Assembly (NCBI RefSeq): GCF_004116455.1
Contig: NZ_PDJU01000014.1
Coordinates: forward strand, 1 to 64,000
Direction: 5' to 3'
Origin: Arcobacter sp. F155
GTDB lineage: Bacteria > Campylobacterota > Campylobacteria > Campylobacterales > Arcobacteraceae
DNA: 64,000 bases
Below, piece by piece: positions 33,113-43,806 of the stretch. A program made the position numbers and the translations under genes. The first letter of the stretch is position 1, and every line of letters begins with the position of its first letter. The notes beneath the pieces were generated by a model, which searched no databases, was not told where the DNA came from, and was given only the letters and a program-made list of their open reading frames with translations.

Positions 33113-34543
33113 ATGAAATCAAAATATAAAGTAGTATTTTTAATCACAAGTTTATTAATTGTTTTATCAATTTCCATCTCTTTTTTAAACTATGCAATCT
33201 CTTTTTCTTCTGTTCAAAAACAATTAAAAAGTCAAGTTTTACCTCTTTCTTTAGATAATATTTATTCTGATATTCAAAAATATATAATAAAACCACATTT
33301 ACTCTCTTCTACTATGGCAAATAATAGTTTTTTAAAGGATTGGTTAAAAGAAGAACAAGATATATCTAAGATAAAAAAATATTTACTCACAACAAGAAAA
33401 GAGTATGCTTTATTTAATACTTTTCTTGTTTCTGCAAAAACAAAAAACTATTATTCACAAGAAGGTCTTTTAGAAGTTTTAAAAGAGGAAAACCCTTTAA
33501 ATGAGTGGTATTTTGATTTTATAAAAAGTGACAAAAAACATGAGATAAATTTAGATTTGAATAAGTTTATGTCAAATAATTTAATTATGTTTATAAACTA
33601 TAAAATCTTTGATGAAAACTCAAAGCTTCTAGGAGTAACTGGTGTTGCTCTTAAAACATCTTATATAAATGACATACTAAAAACATTTAGAACCCATAAT
33701 CACTTTATTGTGAGTTTTTATAACAAAAATGGTGAAATTGTTCTATCAGAAAGAAATATAAACTATGACTATATATCATACGAAAAAGATAATATGGAGA
33801 GCTTTAAAGAGAAACTTTTAAGTAAAGAGTCTTCTATTATTGAGTATGAAAAAGATGGCGATACTTATCTGCTTAATTCTAGATATATTCCTGAATTAGA
33901 TTTATATTTAACCGTTGAGGCAAATCTAAAAGATTTTACCTATAAGGTTACAAATGTCTTATACTTTAATATATTTGCTTCTTTATTAATTACATCTGTA
34001 ATAGCATTTTTAGTTTATCTAATAATTAAAAACTATAGTAAAAAGTTAGAGTTTTTATCACATAATGATGCTTTAACGAAAATCTCAAACAGAAGAGATT
34101 TTGAGTTTAAGCTTAATACTCATTTTAATCTGATGAAAAGAAAAAGAAATGATATTTGTTTGATTTTTATAGATATAGATAACTTTAAAGAGATAAACGA
34201 CAAATTAGGTCATCATGTTGGTGATAGAATCTTAGTTCAATTCTCAAAGATATTAAAATCAGAGATTAGAAAAACTGATTTATTAGCAAGATGGGGAGGA
34301 GAAGAGTTTCTTATTTCTCTTATTGATTCAAGTGTTTCTGATACTAAATTTTTAGCAGAAAAATTAAGAGTTCTTATTGAGAGTGATACAAAGTTAAATA
34401 AAATAGCTAAGACTCATGTAACAGCAAGTTTTGGTGTAACAAAACTAGAAGAAGATGATACGATAGATGAAGCTATATCAAGAGCTGATAAAGCTATGTA
34501 TCTATCTAAAAATCACGGAAAGAATCAAGTTTCAATATTATAA
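33113..34543 (+). CDS. Membrane diguanylate cyclase (GGDEF)
   Basis: 476 residues: a span at about 7-28, an extracytoplasmic sensor of about 250 residues resembling a double-Cache domain (W-Y-F-D-F, G-V-T-G-V-A-L-K-T), a second span near 285-307, and a GGDEF domain with R-W-G-G-E-E-F and F-I-D-I-D-N-F-K-E-I-N-D-K-L-G-H. No EAL domain. It should synthesise c-di-GMP in response to an external ligand. It shares a divergent promoter region with the ABC exporter pair. Its 3' end overlaps the convergent next gene by 19 bp. Confidence 0.93.
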   Translation: MKSKYKVVFLITSLLIVLSISISFLNYAISFSSVQKQLKSQVLPLSLDNIYSDIQKYIIKPHLLSSTMANNSFLKDWLKEEQDISKIKKYLLTTRKEYALFNTFLVSAKTKNYYSQEGLLEVLKEENPLNEWYFDFIKSDKKHEINLDLNKFMSNNLIMFINYKIFDENSKLLGVTGVALKTSYINDILKTFRTHNHFIVSFYNKNGEIVLSERNINYDYISYEKDNMESFKEKLLSKESSIIEYEKDGDTYLLNSRYIPELDLYLTVEANLKDFTYKVTNVLYFNIFASLLITSVIAFLVYLIIKNYSKKLEFLSHNDALTKISNRRDFEFKLNTHFNLMKRKRNDICLIFIDIDNFKEINDKLGHHVGDRILVQFSKILKSEIRKTDLLARWGGEEFLISLIDSSVSDTKFLAEKLRVLIESDTKLNKIAKTHVTASFGVTKLEEDDTIDEAISRADKAMYLSKNHGKNQVSIL

Positions 34544-35535
34544 GAGTTTTTATCAAGATAAGAGACTAAGACATTTTTACCTTCTTCTTTTGCTTTTGCT
34601 AAAGCATCGTAAGTTTTACTAAGTAAAGTGTCTAAGTTATCTTGTGGATTATCAATAGTTGAAAGCCCAATACTTGTAGTTATAGTAACTTCTTTACCTT
34701 CATACTCAAAGCTCATGTCTCTTGTCTCTTCAAGAAGTCTTTTTGCAAGAATTTGAGAGTCTTCTAGTGAAGTCATAGGCAGAAGTAAAATAAACTCTTC
34801 TCCACTATATCTTGCTAAGATATCCGAATCCCTAATACTAGTTTTTAATAAGTTGGCAAAACTTTTTATAATAGTATCTCCAAATGTATGAGAACAAGAC
34901 TCATTAATATTTGATAGTCCATCAATGTCTAATACCATAAATGTAAGGCAACTATCATATCTATGAGCTAAAGAGATAGCTTTATTTGCGTGATCATTTA
35001 GGTATCTTCTATTTCCTACACCTGTTAAAGTATCATCAAAAGCTAACGTTTTAAGTTTAGTATTTGCACCTTCTAGTTCTTCACTTTTTTGAACTAAAAG
35101 AGAGTCAAGGTCTTGATTTAATTTTTCAAGTCGTTGTTTTGCAAGTTTTAATTCTGTAATCTCCCTTGAGATACCTATTACTCTTTTTTCTCCACTATCT
35201 TTATCATTTATTGGAATAATCATAGTGTTGTAATATCTATCTTCCCCATCAATACTTACTGTCTCTTCTTCCATGATAGGTTTGTTTTCTTCAAGACACT
35301 TTAAATACTTTTCTTCTAAAAAACAAGCATTTTCTTCACCTAAAAACTCTTTTAGTTTTTTGTTGATAATTTGTTCAGTTTGTCCAAGGTTTTGCATTTG
35401 TGATGGATTCATTTCTTCAGCAATAAAATCTCCATCTTTATCTAAAGTTGCTAGAAACATATTGTCTTTTGAATTGCTCCAAAAGTGCTCAAATAGGTCA
35501 AGTTTCCCTTTTTCTAATTTAGAAATTGTGTCCAT
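34525..35535 (-). CDS. Cytoplasmic PAS-GGDEF protein with variant SGEEF active site
   Basis: 336 residues without membrane spans: an N-terminal PAS domain (about 20-130, with I-G-I-S-R-E-I-T-E-L-K as PAC-like end), a coiled-coil linker rich in E, L and K (about 130-170), and a GGDEF domain. The active-site loop reads R-Y-S-G-E-E-F, Ser replacing the first Gly. Variants of this position can remain active in some cyclases, so activity is uncertain. The D-I-D-G-L-S-N-I-N-E segment differs from the usual F-K-x-x-N-D, another sign of divergence. Confidence 0.9.
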   Translation of the reverse strand: MDTISKLEKGKLDLFEHFWSNSKDNMFLATLDKDGDFIAEEMNPSQMQNLGQTEQIINKKLKEFLGEENACFLEEKYLKCLEENKPIMEEETVSIDGEDRYYNTMIIPINDKDSGEKRVIGISREITELKLAKQRLEKLNQDLDSLLVQKSEELEGANTKLKTLAFDDTLTGVGNRRYLNDHANKAISLAHRYDSCLTFMVLDIDGLSNINESCSHTFGDTIIKSFANLLKTSIRDSDILARYSGEEFILLLPMTSLEDSQILAKRLLEETRDMSFEYEGKEVTITTSIGLSTIDNPQDNLDTLLSKTYDALAKAKEEGKNVLVSYLDKNSYNIET

Positions 35536-35711
35536 TAATATTCTCTTTTTAAATTTAATCTGAATAATATTAACTTATAAATAATGAAAATAAAATTAAG
35601 TGTAACTTTCATTTTTATTAATTATTTTATGATTTTACTGGCTAAATTAATAATAAAAAAGGTTTTTTAGGGTAAAATAATTTTATTCCAAATATCGTTA
35701 TACGAGGTTTT

Positions 35712-37622
35712 ATGAAAGTTTTTTTATTTATTATTTTTTTTACTGTTACAGTTTTTTCTCAAGAGCTAGATAATCTGTTAAAAGAGTATGAAAGTTCATC
35801 GAAAAATTCACTTGAAACACTAAATGAAAAAATGGGATATGTTCTTGTTTATACAAAAGAAGAACTTGAACTTATGCAATATAATAACTTAGCTGATGTT
35901 TTAAAAGAGATTCCATCAAGTAATTCAAATATAAATAGGTTTGGTCTAAATACTATCTCTCTTTCTGGAAGTAAAACAGATGTAACAGGGTTCTTTAGAT
36001 TATATATTAATGACCATGAAGTAAGTTCAATATATAATCAATCTCCTTCTTTAACTTGGCTTCAAATGCCTGTGTCTATGATTGATCATATTGAGGTTTA
36101 TTATGGTGAAGGTTCTTTTACTTTAGGTAATGAGACAGGAATACAGTTTATTAGAGTTTATACAAAAAGTGCAAAAAAAGAGAATGGAAATGAAATTAAA
36201 ACAATTCATTCAAATAAAAACTCAAACTCTCAAAGTTTTACTCACTCTTCGATTTTAGAAAATGGGTGGGGATATCTATTACATTTTACAAATAACAATA
36301 ATAATTCATATAAAGAAATTAATTTCCAACAAGTAGAGAATAATTTAGATTCTCAATACTTTTTCTTAAATTTAAACTCTCATAGAACAAATATTGATAT
36401 TGGGTATTCAAAGATAAAAAAAGATATTTTCACTGGATACTCTTCTGATTTTGTCCCAAATGATGGAAAACTAAACTCAGACAACTTTTTTATTCATGCT
36501 AGTAGTTCTTTTTTAAGAGATAACTCTTTAAAAGCAACACTTTCTTATGATATAAATAACTTTGAGTATGAAGAAGAAAATGACCAAGGTTTATTTATTG
36601 TCCCTACAATTGATTTACCAAACTTAATGGGAACAATGCCAAAGTCTTTTAGTGAAGATATAAAATTAGAAAAAATAAACGCTTCATTATCAAAAGATTT
36701 TACTTTGGGTAAACATGAAATATTTACTGCAATAAGTTTAAAAGATAAAAAATATAAAGTTAAAAACAGAAAAAGAGTTAACTTTGCTAATGTAGAATCT
36801 AATCTTGGACAATATAATGACTATGATGAAGAAAAAATATACTCTTTTATGATTCAAGATGATTATGAACTTTTTGATAATTTTCATTTAATAGGAAATT
36901 ATAAAATTGATAAATACCACAGAGCAGGACAAGACTTAGATGATGAAACACAAAGTCTATACAGAGTAGGTGCTATTTATCTTCCAACTGATTATTTAGG
37001 TTTTAAATCCTTTTATACAAAAAGTTATATTCCTCCAACTTTTTATAATATAGATTTCAAAGATAAAAAACTTTCTACAATAAACACTCAAAAATATAAA
37101 TATCATAATATTGAAGGGGTTTTAAGTTTAGGTAACTCAAAATTGAATATTGATTACTATAAAGTAAAGATAGATGATTTTGCATATCTTACTCCTATTG
37201 GATTTATTAATATTCAAGACCAAGTAAAAACAAGTGGAATAATCTTTGACTATGAATATAAATTCGATAAGAACAATAAAGTAAAATTAAATTTTTACAC
37301 AAGCAATTTAAATAGAAACTATACAAACTCAAATAGAGGTGGGTATTTGAAATATATGGGTAAATATCAAAATATTGATTATTTTGCCTCATTGATATAT
37401 AAAAACTCATATGAATATTTAGATGTAGAAGTTGATGATAGTTATAACCTAAATCTAGGATTTACTTACTATCATACAAGAAACTTAAGCTTTAGTTTAA
37501 AGGGTGAAAACCTTTTAAGTGAACCAACTGCCTCTTTATTTAATAATGGAATAGGTGGAAACAATATCTCTTTAGACGACTATGAGAGAAAAGTATTATT
37601 TTCTATAAGGTGGCTGTTTTGA
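35712..37622 (+). CDS. TonB-dependent outer-membrane receptor
   Basis: The 636-residue protein has a signal peptide (M-K-V-F-L-F-I-I-F-F, ending near V-F-S), a plug domain with L-A-D-V-L-K-E-I-P, I-S-L-S-G-S and I-D-H-I-E-V-Y-Y-G-E-G-S, and a beta-barrel ending in aromatic F-S-I-R-W-L-F. It is of the compact colicin-receptor/cobalamin type. Ligand unknown. No good Fur box precedes it, unlike most siderophore receptors. It is followed, with overlap, by a small periplasmic protein and a membrane diguanylate cyclase, which suggests signalling rather than simple uptake. GAGG precedes the ATG. Confidence 0.9.
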   Translation: MKVFLFIIFFTVTVFSQELDNLLKEYESSSKNSLETLNEKMGYVLVYTKEELELMQYNNLADVLKEIPSSNSNINRFGLNTISLSGSKTDVTGFFRLYINDHEVSSIYNQSPSLTWLQMPVSMIDHIEVYYGEGSFTLGNETGIQFIRVYTKSAKKENGNEIKTIHSNKNSNSQSFTHSSILENGWGYLLHFTNNNNNSYKEINFQQVENNLDSQYFFLNLNSHRTNIDIGYSKIKKDIFTGYSSDFVPNDGKLNSDNFFIHASSSFLRDNSLKATLSYDINNFEYEEENDQGLFIVPTIDLPNLMGTMPKSFSEDIKLEKINASLSKDFTLGKHEIFTAISLKDKKYKVKNRKRVNFANVESNLGQYNDYDEEKIYSFMIQDDYELFDNFHLIGNYKIDKYHRAGQDLDDETQSLYRVGAIYLPTDYLGFKSFYTKSYIPPTFYNIDFKDKKLSTINTQKYKYHNIEGVLSLGNSKLNIDYYKVKIDDFAYLTPIGFINIQDQVKTSGIIFDYEYKFDKNNKVKLNFYTSNLNRNYTNSNRGGYLKYMGKYQNIDYFASLIYKNSYEYLDVEVDDSYNLNLGFTYYHTRNLSFSLKGENLLSEPTASLFNNGIGGNNISLDDYERKVLFSIRWLF

Positions 37623-38080
37623 TTAAAAAAATATTCACAGCCATTCTTTTTGTTAGTTTCTTAAATGCAAATAACTATACTTATCTTTTAGATGAGTATC
37701 AAAAAGAGACAGAATTAGAAGCAAAAATTGTTTTAAAAATAGCGAGAGATATTTTAGGTTCTGCTTCTATTAATCTATACATTCCAAATATGAAAGAGCT
37801 TGATAATAAAGTATATTCATCTAAAGTAAAAATAGTAAGAACATGTGAAAAAGCCAATTTTGTTTTTGTAAAATATAGTAAATCATTTCAATGCCAAAAA
37901 AATAAAAAGCTTTTTGTTTTAACTAACAACTATAAACAACTATTATCAAACAATAGTTTTATAGGAGCATTTTTCTGGAGTAAAAGTAGACCAAATATTG
38001 TTTTAGTAAAAAATAGACTTACAAAAAAATCAATAGCTTTACCTAAAGAGTATGATAGATATATTGAGGACTTACAGTGA
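37619..38080 (+). CDS. Small periplasmic protein between TonB receptor and diguanylate cyclase; YfiR-like role possible
   Basis: About 153 residues with a signal peptide (M-I-K-K-I-F-T-A-I-L-F, ending near L-N-A-N). The rest is a mixed fold with two Cys (R-T-C-E-K and F-Q-C-Q-K). I prefer the TTG at 37619, which overlaps the receptor stop and has AAGG eight bases before; a GTG at 37610 would add three residues. The C-E-K-A-N-F-V-F-V segment, hydrophobic strands and conserved spacing recall DUF4154/YfiR proteins that inhibit a cognate cyclase, but I would not assign the family without a profile search. Confidence 0.7.
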   Translation: MIKKIFTAILFVSFLNANNYTYLLDEYQKETELEAKIVLKIARDILGSASINLYIPNMKELDNKVYSSKVKIVRTCEKANFVFVKYSKSFQCQKNKKLFVLTNNYKQLLSNNSFIGAFFWSKSRPNIVLVKNRLTKKSIALPKEYDRYIEDLQ

Positions 38081-39240
38081 ATACAAAGAGCATTTTCTTT
38101 AATAGATTCTTTTTAATTTTTCTTTCAATTTTTGTTTCTATTTCTCTTTTTCTTCTATTATCTGGAATAACAAAATTTGAGCAAAAATTTGAAAATAAAG
38201 TTTTAGAAGTAGTAACTGCTGATATTATTGGTATTATTAAAAATACTGCAAACTCAATTACAGATAATCTTAACGGAAGTGAAAATTATGTTGAAACAAT
38301 AAAAAAATCAGAAATGACTCAAATAAATTTAGAAAATAAACTATCTGTTCTTTTAACTGAAAATATTAAATATGCATACTTACTTTATAAAGATAAAAAC
38401 AATGTGTTTAGGTTTTTAGCTGATGGAGCACCAGCTGAGCAAAAAGCATTTTTAAATCAAAAGTTTGATGTAGAGAGTGAAAAGTGGTTTGATATTTACA
38501 AAACAAAAAAACCAATTTTATTAAAACAACCCTTGCTTCATCAACTTTCAATTACTTACTTAGAACCAATTTTAAAAGGTGACAAAGTTGAACTTATCCT
38601 TGTGATTGATTTTTCCATTGAAAAGACAAAAGATGTAAATGAGGTAATTACTTTAGTAAAAGATATTATTATCTCTATTAATATAGTAGTTGTAATATTT
38701 ATCTTAATACTTCTTATTCAAACTATTAAATACTATATGGTTAAGAAAACTGCTTATGTTGATAAGCTTACAAATGTATATAATAGAAACTATCTTCAAG
38801 AAAATGAAGATGATATAAATCTTGAAGATTATATTTTAGTAGCAATTGATATTGACTACTTTAAAAAAGTAAATGACACTTTTGGGCATGATGCAGGGGA
38901 TTTAGTATTAAAAGAAGTTGCAAAAACAATGCTTGCTTCAACACGTTCTAAAGAAGATATTGTAATTAGATATGGTGGAGAAGAGTTTATTATCTTAGCT
39001 AAAAAGCAACAAAGTGATGATATTAAAAGTCTTAGTGTAATAAAAAGAATTCATAAAAATATCCAAAGAAAAAAGTTTAGAAGTGCAAAGGGTGAAACAA
39101 TTAATGTAACCGTATCTATAGGAGTTAATCTTCATCCCCATGAATCAAGAAACTTCAAAGAAGCATTTAAACTAGCTGATACAGCTTTATACAAAGCAAA
39201 AGACGAAGGTCGAAATCAAATCCAAATCTATCAAAACTAA
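38077..39240 (+). CDS. Membrane diguanylate cyclase linked to the TonB receptor
   Basis: 387 residues: a span at about 10-30, a periplasmic sensor of about 170 residues, a second span near 200-222, and a GGDEF domain with R-Y-G-G-E-E-F and A-I-D-I-D-Y-F-K-K-V-N-D-T-F-G-H. The start is GTG, overlapping the previous stop codon (GTGA), with GAGGA six bases upstream. Its order after a receptor and a small periplasmic protein matches the logic of the YfiBNR system, where a periplasmic protein controls the membrane cyclase. Confidence 0.92.
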   Translation: MNTKSIFFNRFFLIFLSIFVSISLFLLLSGITKFEQKFENKVLEVVTADIIGIIKNTANSITDNLNGSENYVETIKKSEMTQINLENKLSVLLTENIKYAYLLYKDKNNVFRFLADGAPAEQKAFLNQKFDVESEKWFDIYKTKKPILLKQPLLHQLSITYLEPILKGDKVELILVIDFSIEKTKDVNEVITLVKDIIISINIVVVIFILILLIQTIKYYMVKKTAYVDKLTNVYNRNYLQENEDDINLEDYILVAIDIDYFKKVNDTFGHDAGDLVLKEVAKTMLASTRSKEDIVIRYGGEEFIILAKKQQSDDIKSLSVIKRIHKNIQRKKFRSAKGETINVTVSIGVNLHPHESRNFKEAFKLADTALYKAKDEGRNQIQIYQN

Positions 39241-39300
39241 AAATAATAAAAATATCACTTAATAAACTCTTTATAAAACTTTAGTAAAACTTAAATATAG

Positions 39301-41550
<2,250 letters not shown>

Positions 41551-41551
41551 A

Positions 41552-41576
41552 AAGTAAAAGGCTTTGCCTTTTACTT
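41552..41576. terminator. Bidirectional terminator after katG
   Basis: AAGTAAAAGGC and GCCTTTTACTT form a perfect 11-bp stem with a TTT loop. It lies between convergent genes and overlaps the last codons of the GGDEF gene. Confidence 0.75.
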
Positions 41577-43523
41577 ATATTTAACTCTATTTTTACCTGC
41601 TACTTTTGCTTCATAAAGTGCATCATCTGCTCTTTTAATCATATCTTTTACAGACTCATTTTTATTATATAATGAAACTCCAAAACTAGCTGTTTTTTGT
41701 TCCTTTACACTAAAATCAAAGTTTTCAACTTTTTCTTTTAGTTTTTCTGCTTGAGTTAAAATACCATCAAATTCTGTTTCACTACAAATGATTAAGAATT
41801 CTTCACCACCCCATCTTCCTACAGTATCTGTTTTTCTAGAGTTTGATTGAAGAATGTTTGCAAACTCTTGTAGTACTTTATCTCCCATTTGGTGACCATA
41901 GACATCATTTACACTTTTAAAGTTATCAATATCAACTAAGATTACACCAAAAGAGTGATTATATCTATTGGCTCTATTTGATTCAATTATTAAAACTTCA
42001 TCTAATTTATTTCTATTATAAAGTTTTGTTAGATTGTCTTTTATAGCTAAATCTTCAAGAAGTCTATTTTTTTCGTCAATCTCTTTTGTTCTTTTTTTAA
42101 CTTCTTTTTCTAGGTTTTCATTATATTTTTCAAGTAATTTCTTAGCTCTTTTTATATTTTCTATCATCTTTGAAAAGTTTGAGAAAAGTTGTCCTATTTC
42201 TCCATCATATCTTGTTGGTAACTTATGATTTAATTCACCTTTACCAACTTTATCAGAAAGATTTGAGATAGTTGAAATAGGAAGAAAAAATCTAAAGTAA
42301 TATATTAGTCCTACAATAAAATAAAGAATAGCCAATAATATAGCAATTGAAAATTGCATTTTTGTATTTATTTCACTTAGTTTTCCTAATATTTGTGTAT
42401 TAGGAACGGCATGTATAATAATCCAATCAGTAGTTGGAATTCTTGTTGAAGCTACTTGAAGTATCTCTTCTGAGTCATTTAATTTTTTTGTGTATTCAAA
42501 ACTATATTTATTTTGTTGTTTTAGCTTATTTAATGCATTTGTTGATAAATCATTAAGTTCTATATATTTAGAGTTTGTAAGTTCATTATTTTTATTTTTT
42601 AGTTTATTGAACTTTTCATCTGAAAGATAATAAAGAACTCCTCTATATGAGTCTTCATTCTCTAATTCTATTTCATCATTATATTTTTGATTGTTTGTAG
42701 ATATAGCTTTTCCTGTTTTTGAAACAAGAATAATAGTTGAGTTTTCGTATAACTCAATGTTTTTCATAAATCTACTAAGTATTTGTTGTATCGTTATATC
42801 GTGTGAAACTACACCTTTTAGGATATCTTCATTGTCATAAAAAGGATAGGATACAGTAACCATTTGTCCCATACCACCTAAGTCTTTATATGGTTCTTCC
42901 CAACCATAAGTTTTATTTTTAAAATCAGCTGCCTTATACCAGTGTTTAGTTGTAGCATTTGCAGGTGCAGACTCATACTCCAAACTAACACTTGGATAAA
43001 TATGAACTATGTTATTAGCTGTAGTAATATAGACAAAAGAGTATTTATAGTTTTCATAGATACCACTCATTAGCTCTTTTATATTTTTACCTGCTTCTAA
43101 ACTATATAAAACTTCTTTGTTAAAGGGTGTTTTTTTGTCCACAAAACTTGTTAACATATTTTGAAAGTGAGGAGTTTTAGGATTGTTTATTCCATCATGA
43201 TAGAAACTAAAAACATGATTGTTTTCAATCATTTTATTTTTCCACTCATTGATATCTAAGTTTTTGTTTTGTTTATTTAAATAGTAGTTTCTCATATAGC
43301 TATCAGCTATGATTTTTGTGGAGTTCTGTATTCTTTGTAATTCTGAATCAACTTGATATGCAACATGACTAATCATAGTATTCATATCATTTAATGCTTG
43401 TTCTTTTGCTTGTGATGAAAGTGTTTTAAAGATAGTATTCATCAATAAGAAAATAGCGATTGCTTCTAATGTAATCACTGTAAAGAATATTTGTTTTGTT
43501 TTAAATTTGTACAAAAAATACAT
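41571..43523 (-). CDS. Cache-HAMP-GGDEF diguanylate cyclase
   Basis: 650 residues: a span at about 12-33, a large double-Cache ligand-binding region (with W-Y-K-A-A, G-W-E-E-P-Y and V-T-V-S-Y-P-F, typical of dCache_1), a second span near 393-415, HAMP, a coiled linker, and a GGDEF domain with R-W-G-G-E-E-F and V-D-I-D-N-F-K-S-V-N-D-V-Y-G-H. It should make c-di-GMP when the external ligand, possibly an amino or organic acid, binds. It is a single gene convergent with katG. Confidence 0.94.
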   Translation of the reverse strand: MYFLYKFKTKQIFFTVITLEAIAIFLLMNTIFKTLSSQAKEQALNDMNTMISHVAYQVDSELQRIQNSTKIIADSYMRNYYLNKQNKNLDINEWKNKMIENNHVFSFYHDGINNPKTPHFQNMLTSFVDKKTPFNKEVLYSLEAGKNIKELMSGIYENYKYSFVYITTANNIVHIYPSVSLEYESAPANATTKHWYKAADFKNKTYGWEEPYKDLGGMGQMVTVSYPFYDNEDILKGVVSHDITIQQILSRFMKNIELYENSTIILVSKTGKAISTNNQKYNDEIELENEDSYRGVLYYLSDEKFNKLKNKNNELTNSKYIELNDLSTNALNKLKQQNKYSFEYTKKLNDSEEILQVASTRIPTTDWIIIHAVPNTQILGKLSEINTKMQFSIAILLAILYFIVGLIYYFRFFLPISTISNLSDKVGKGELNHKLPTRYDGEIGQLFSNFSKMIENIKRAKKLLEKYNENLEKEVKKRTKEIDEKNRLLEDLAIKDNLTKLYNRNKLDEVLIIESNRANRYNHSFGVILVDIDNFKSVNDVYGHQMGDKVLQEFANILQSNSRKTDTVGRWGGEEFLIICSETEFDGILTQAEKLKEKVENFDFSVKEQKTASFGVSLYNKNESVKDMIKRADDALYEAKVAGKNRVKYK

Positions 43524-43625
43524 AATTTTTCTCTTAATATAATAATATTATTATTTTAACAGAAGTTATTAAAATCTATGATTATAAAATGCTTTGATAG
43601 AGTAAAATGTATTAAATTTGTAATC

Positions 43626-43710
43626 TGGTGCGACCGACGAGATTTGAACTCGTACACCCTAAGGCACTACCCCCTCAAGATAGCGTGTCTACCAATTTCA
43701 CCACGGTCGC
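43626..43710 (-). tRNA. tRNA-Leu (anticodon GAG)
   Basis: An 85-base cloverleaf with encoded CCA end. The acceptor GCGACCG pairs with CGGTCGC; the D arm is GTG...CAC; the anticodon stem CTATC/GGTAG holds loop TTGAGGG (anticodon GAG); a long variable arm is typical of Leu; the T arm is ACGAG-TTCAAAT-CTCGT. It reads CUC and CUU codons. Confidence 0.96.
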
Positions 43711-43725
43711 GATTTAAGAAGTGAA

Positions 43726-43731
43726 ATTATA
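43726..43731 (-). promoter_or_regulatory. Candidate -10 element of tRNA-Leu
   Basis: On the minus strand a perfect TATAAT lies 15 bases before the mature tRNA 5' end, with AT-rich sequence upstream and no clear -35 hexamer. Confidence 0.5.
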
Positions 43732-43806
43732 GCTTGTTCATCTTATAAATTTTCTTAACTAGTTATATCTTTTAAGGGGATGTATATTTAAAGAGAAGCC
43801 AAGGGC

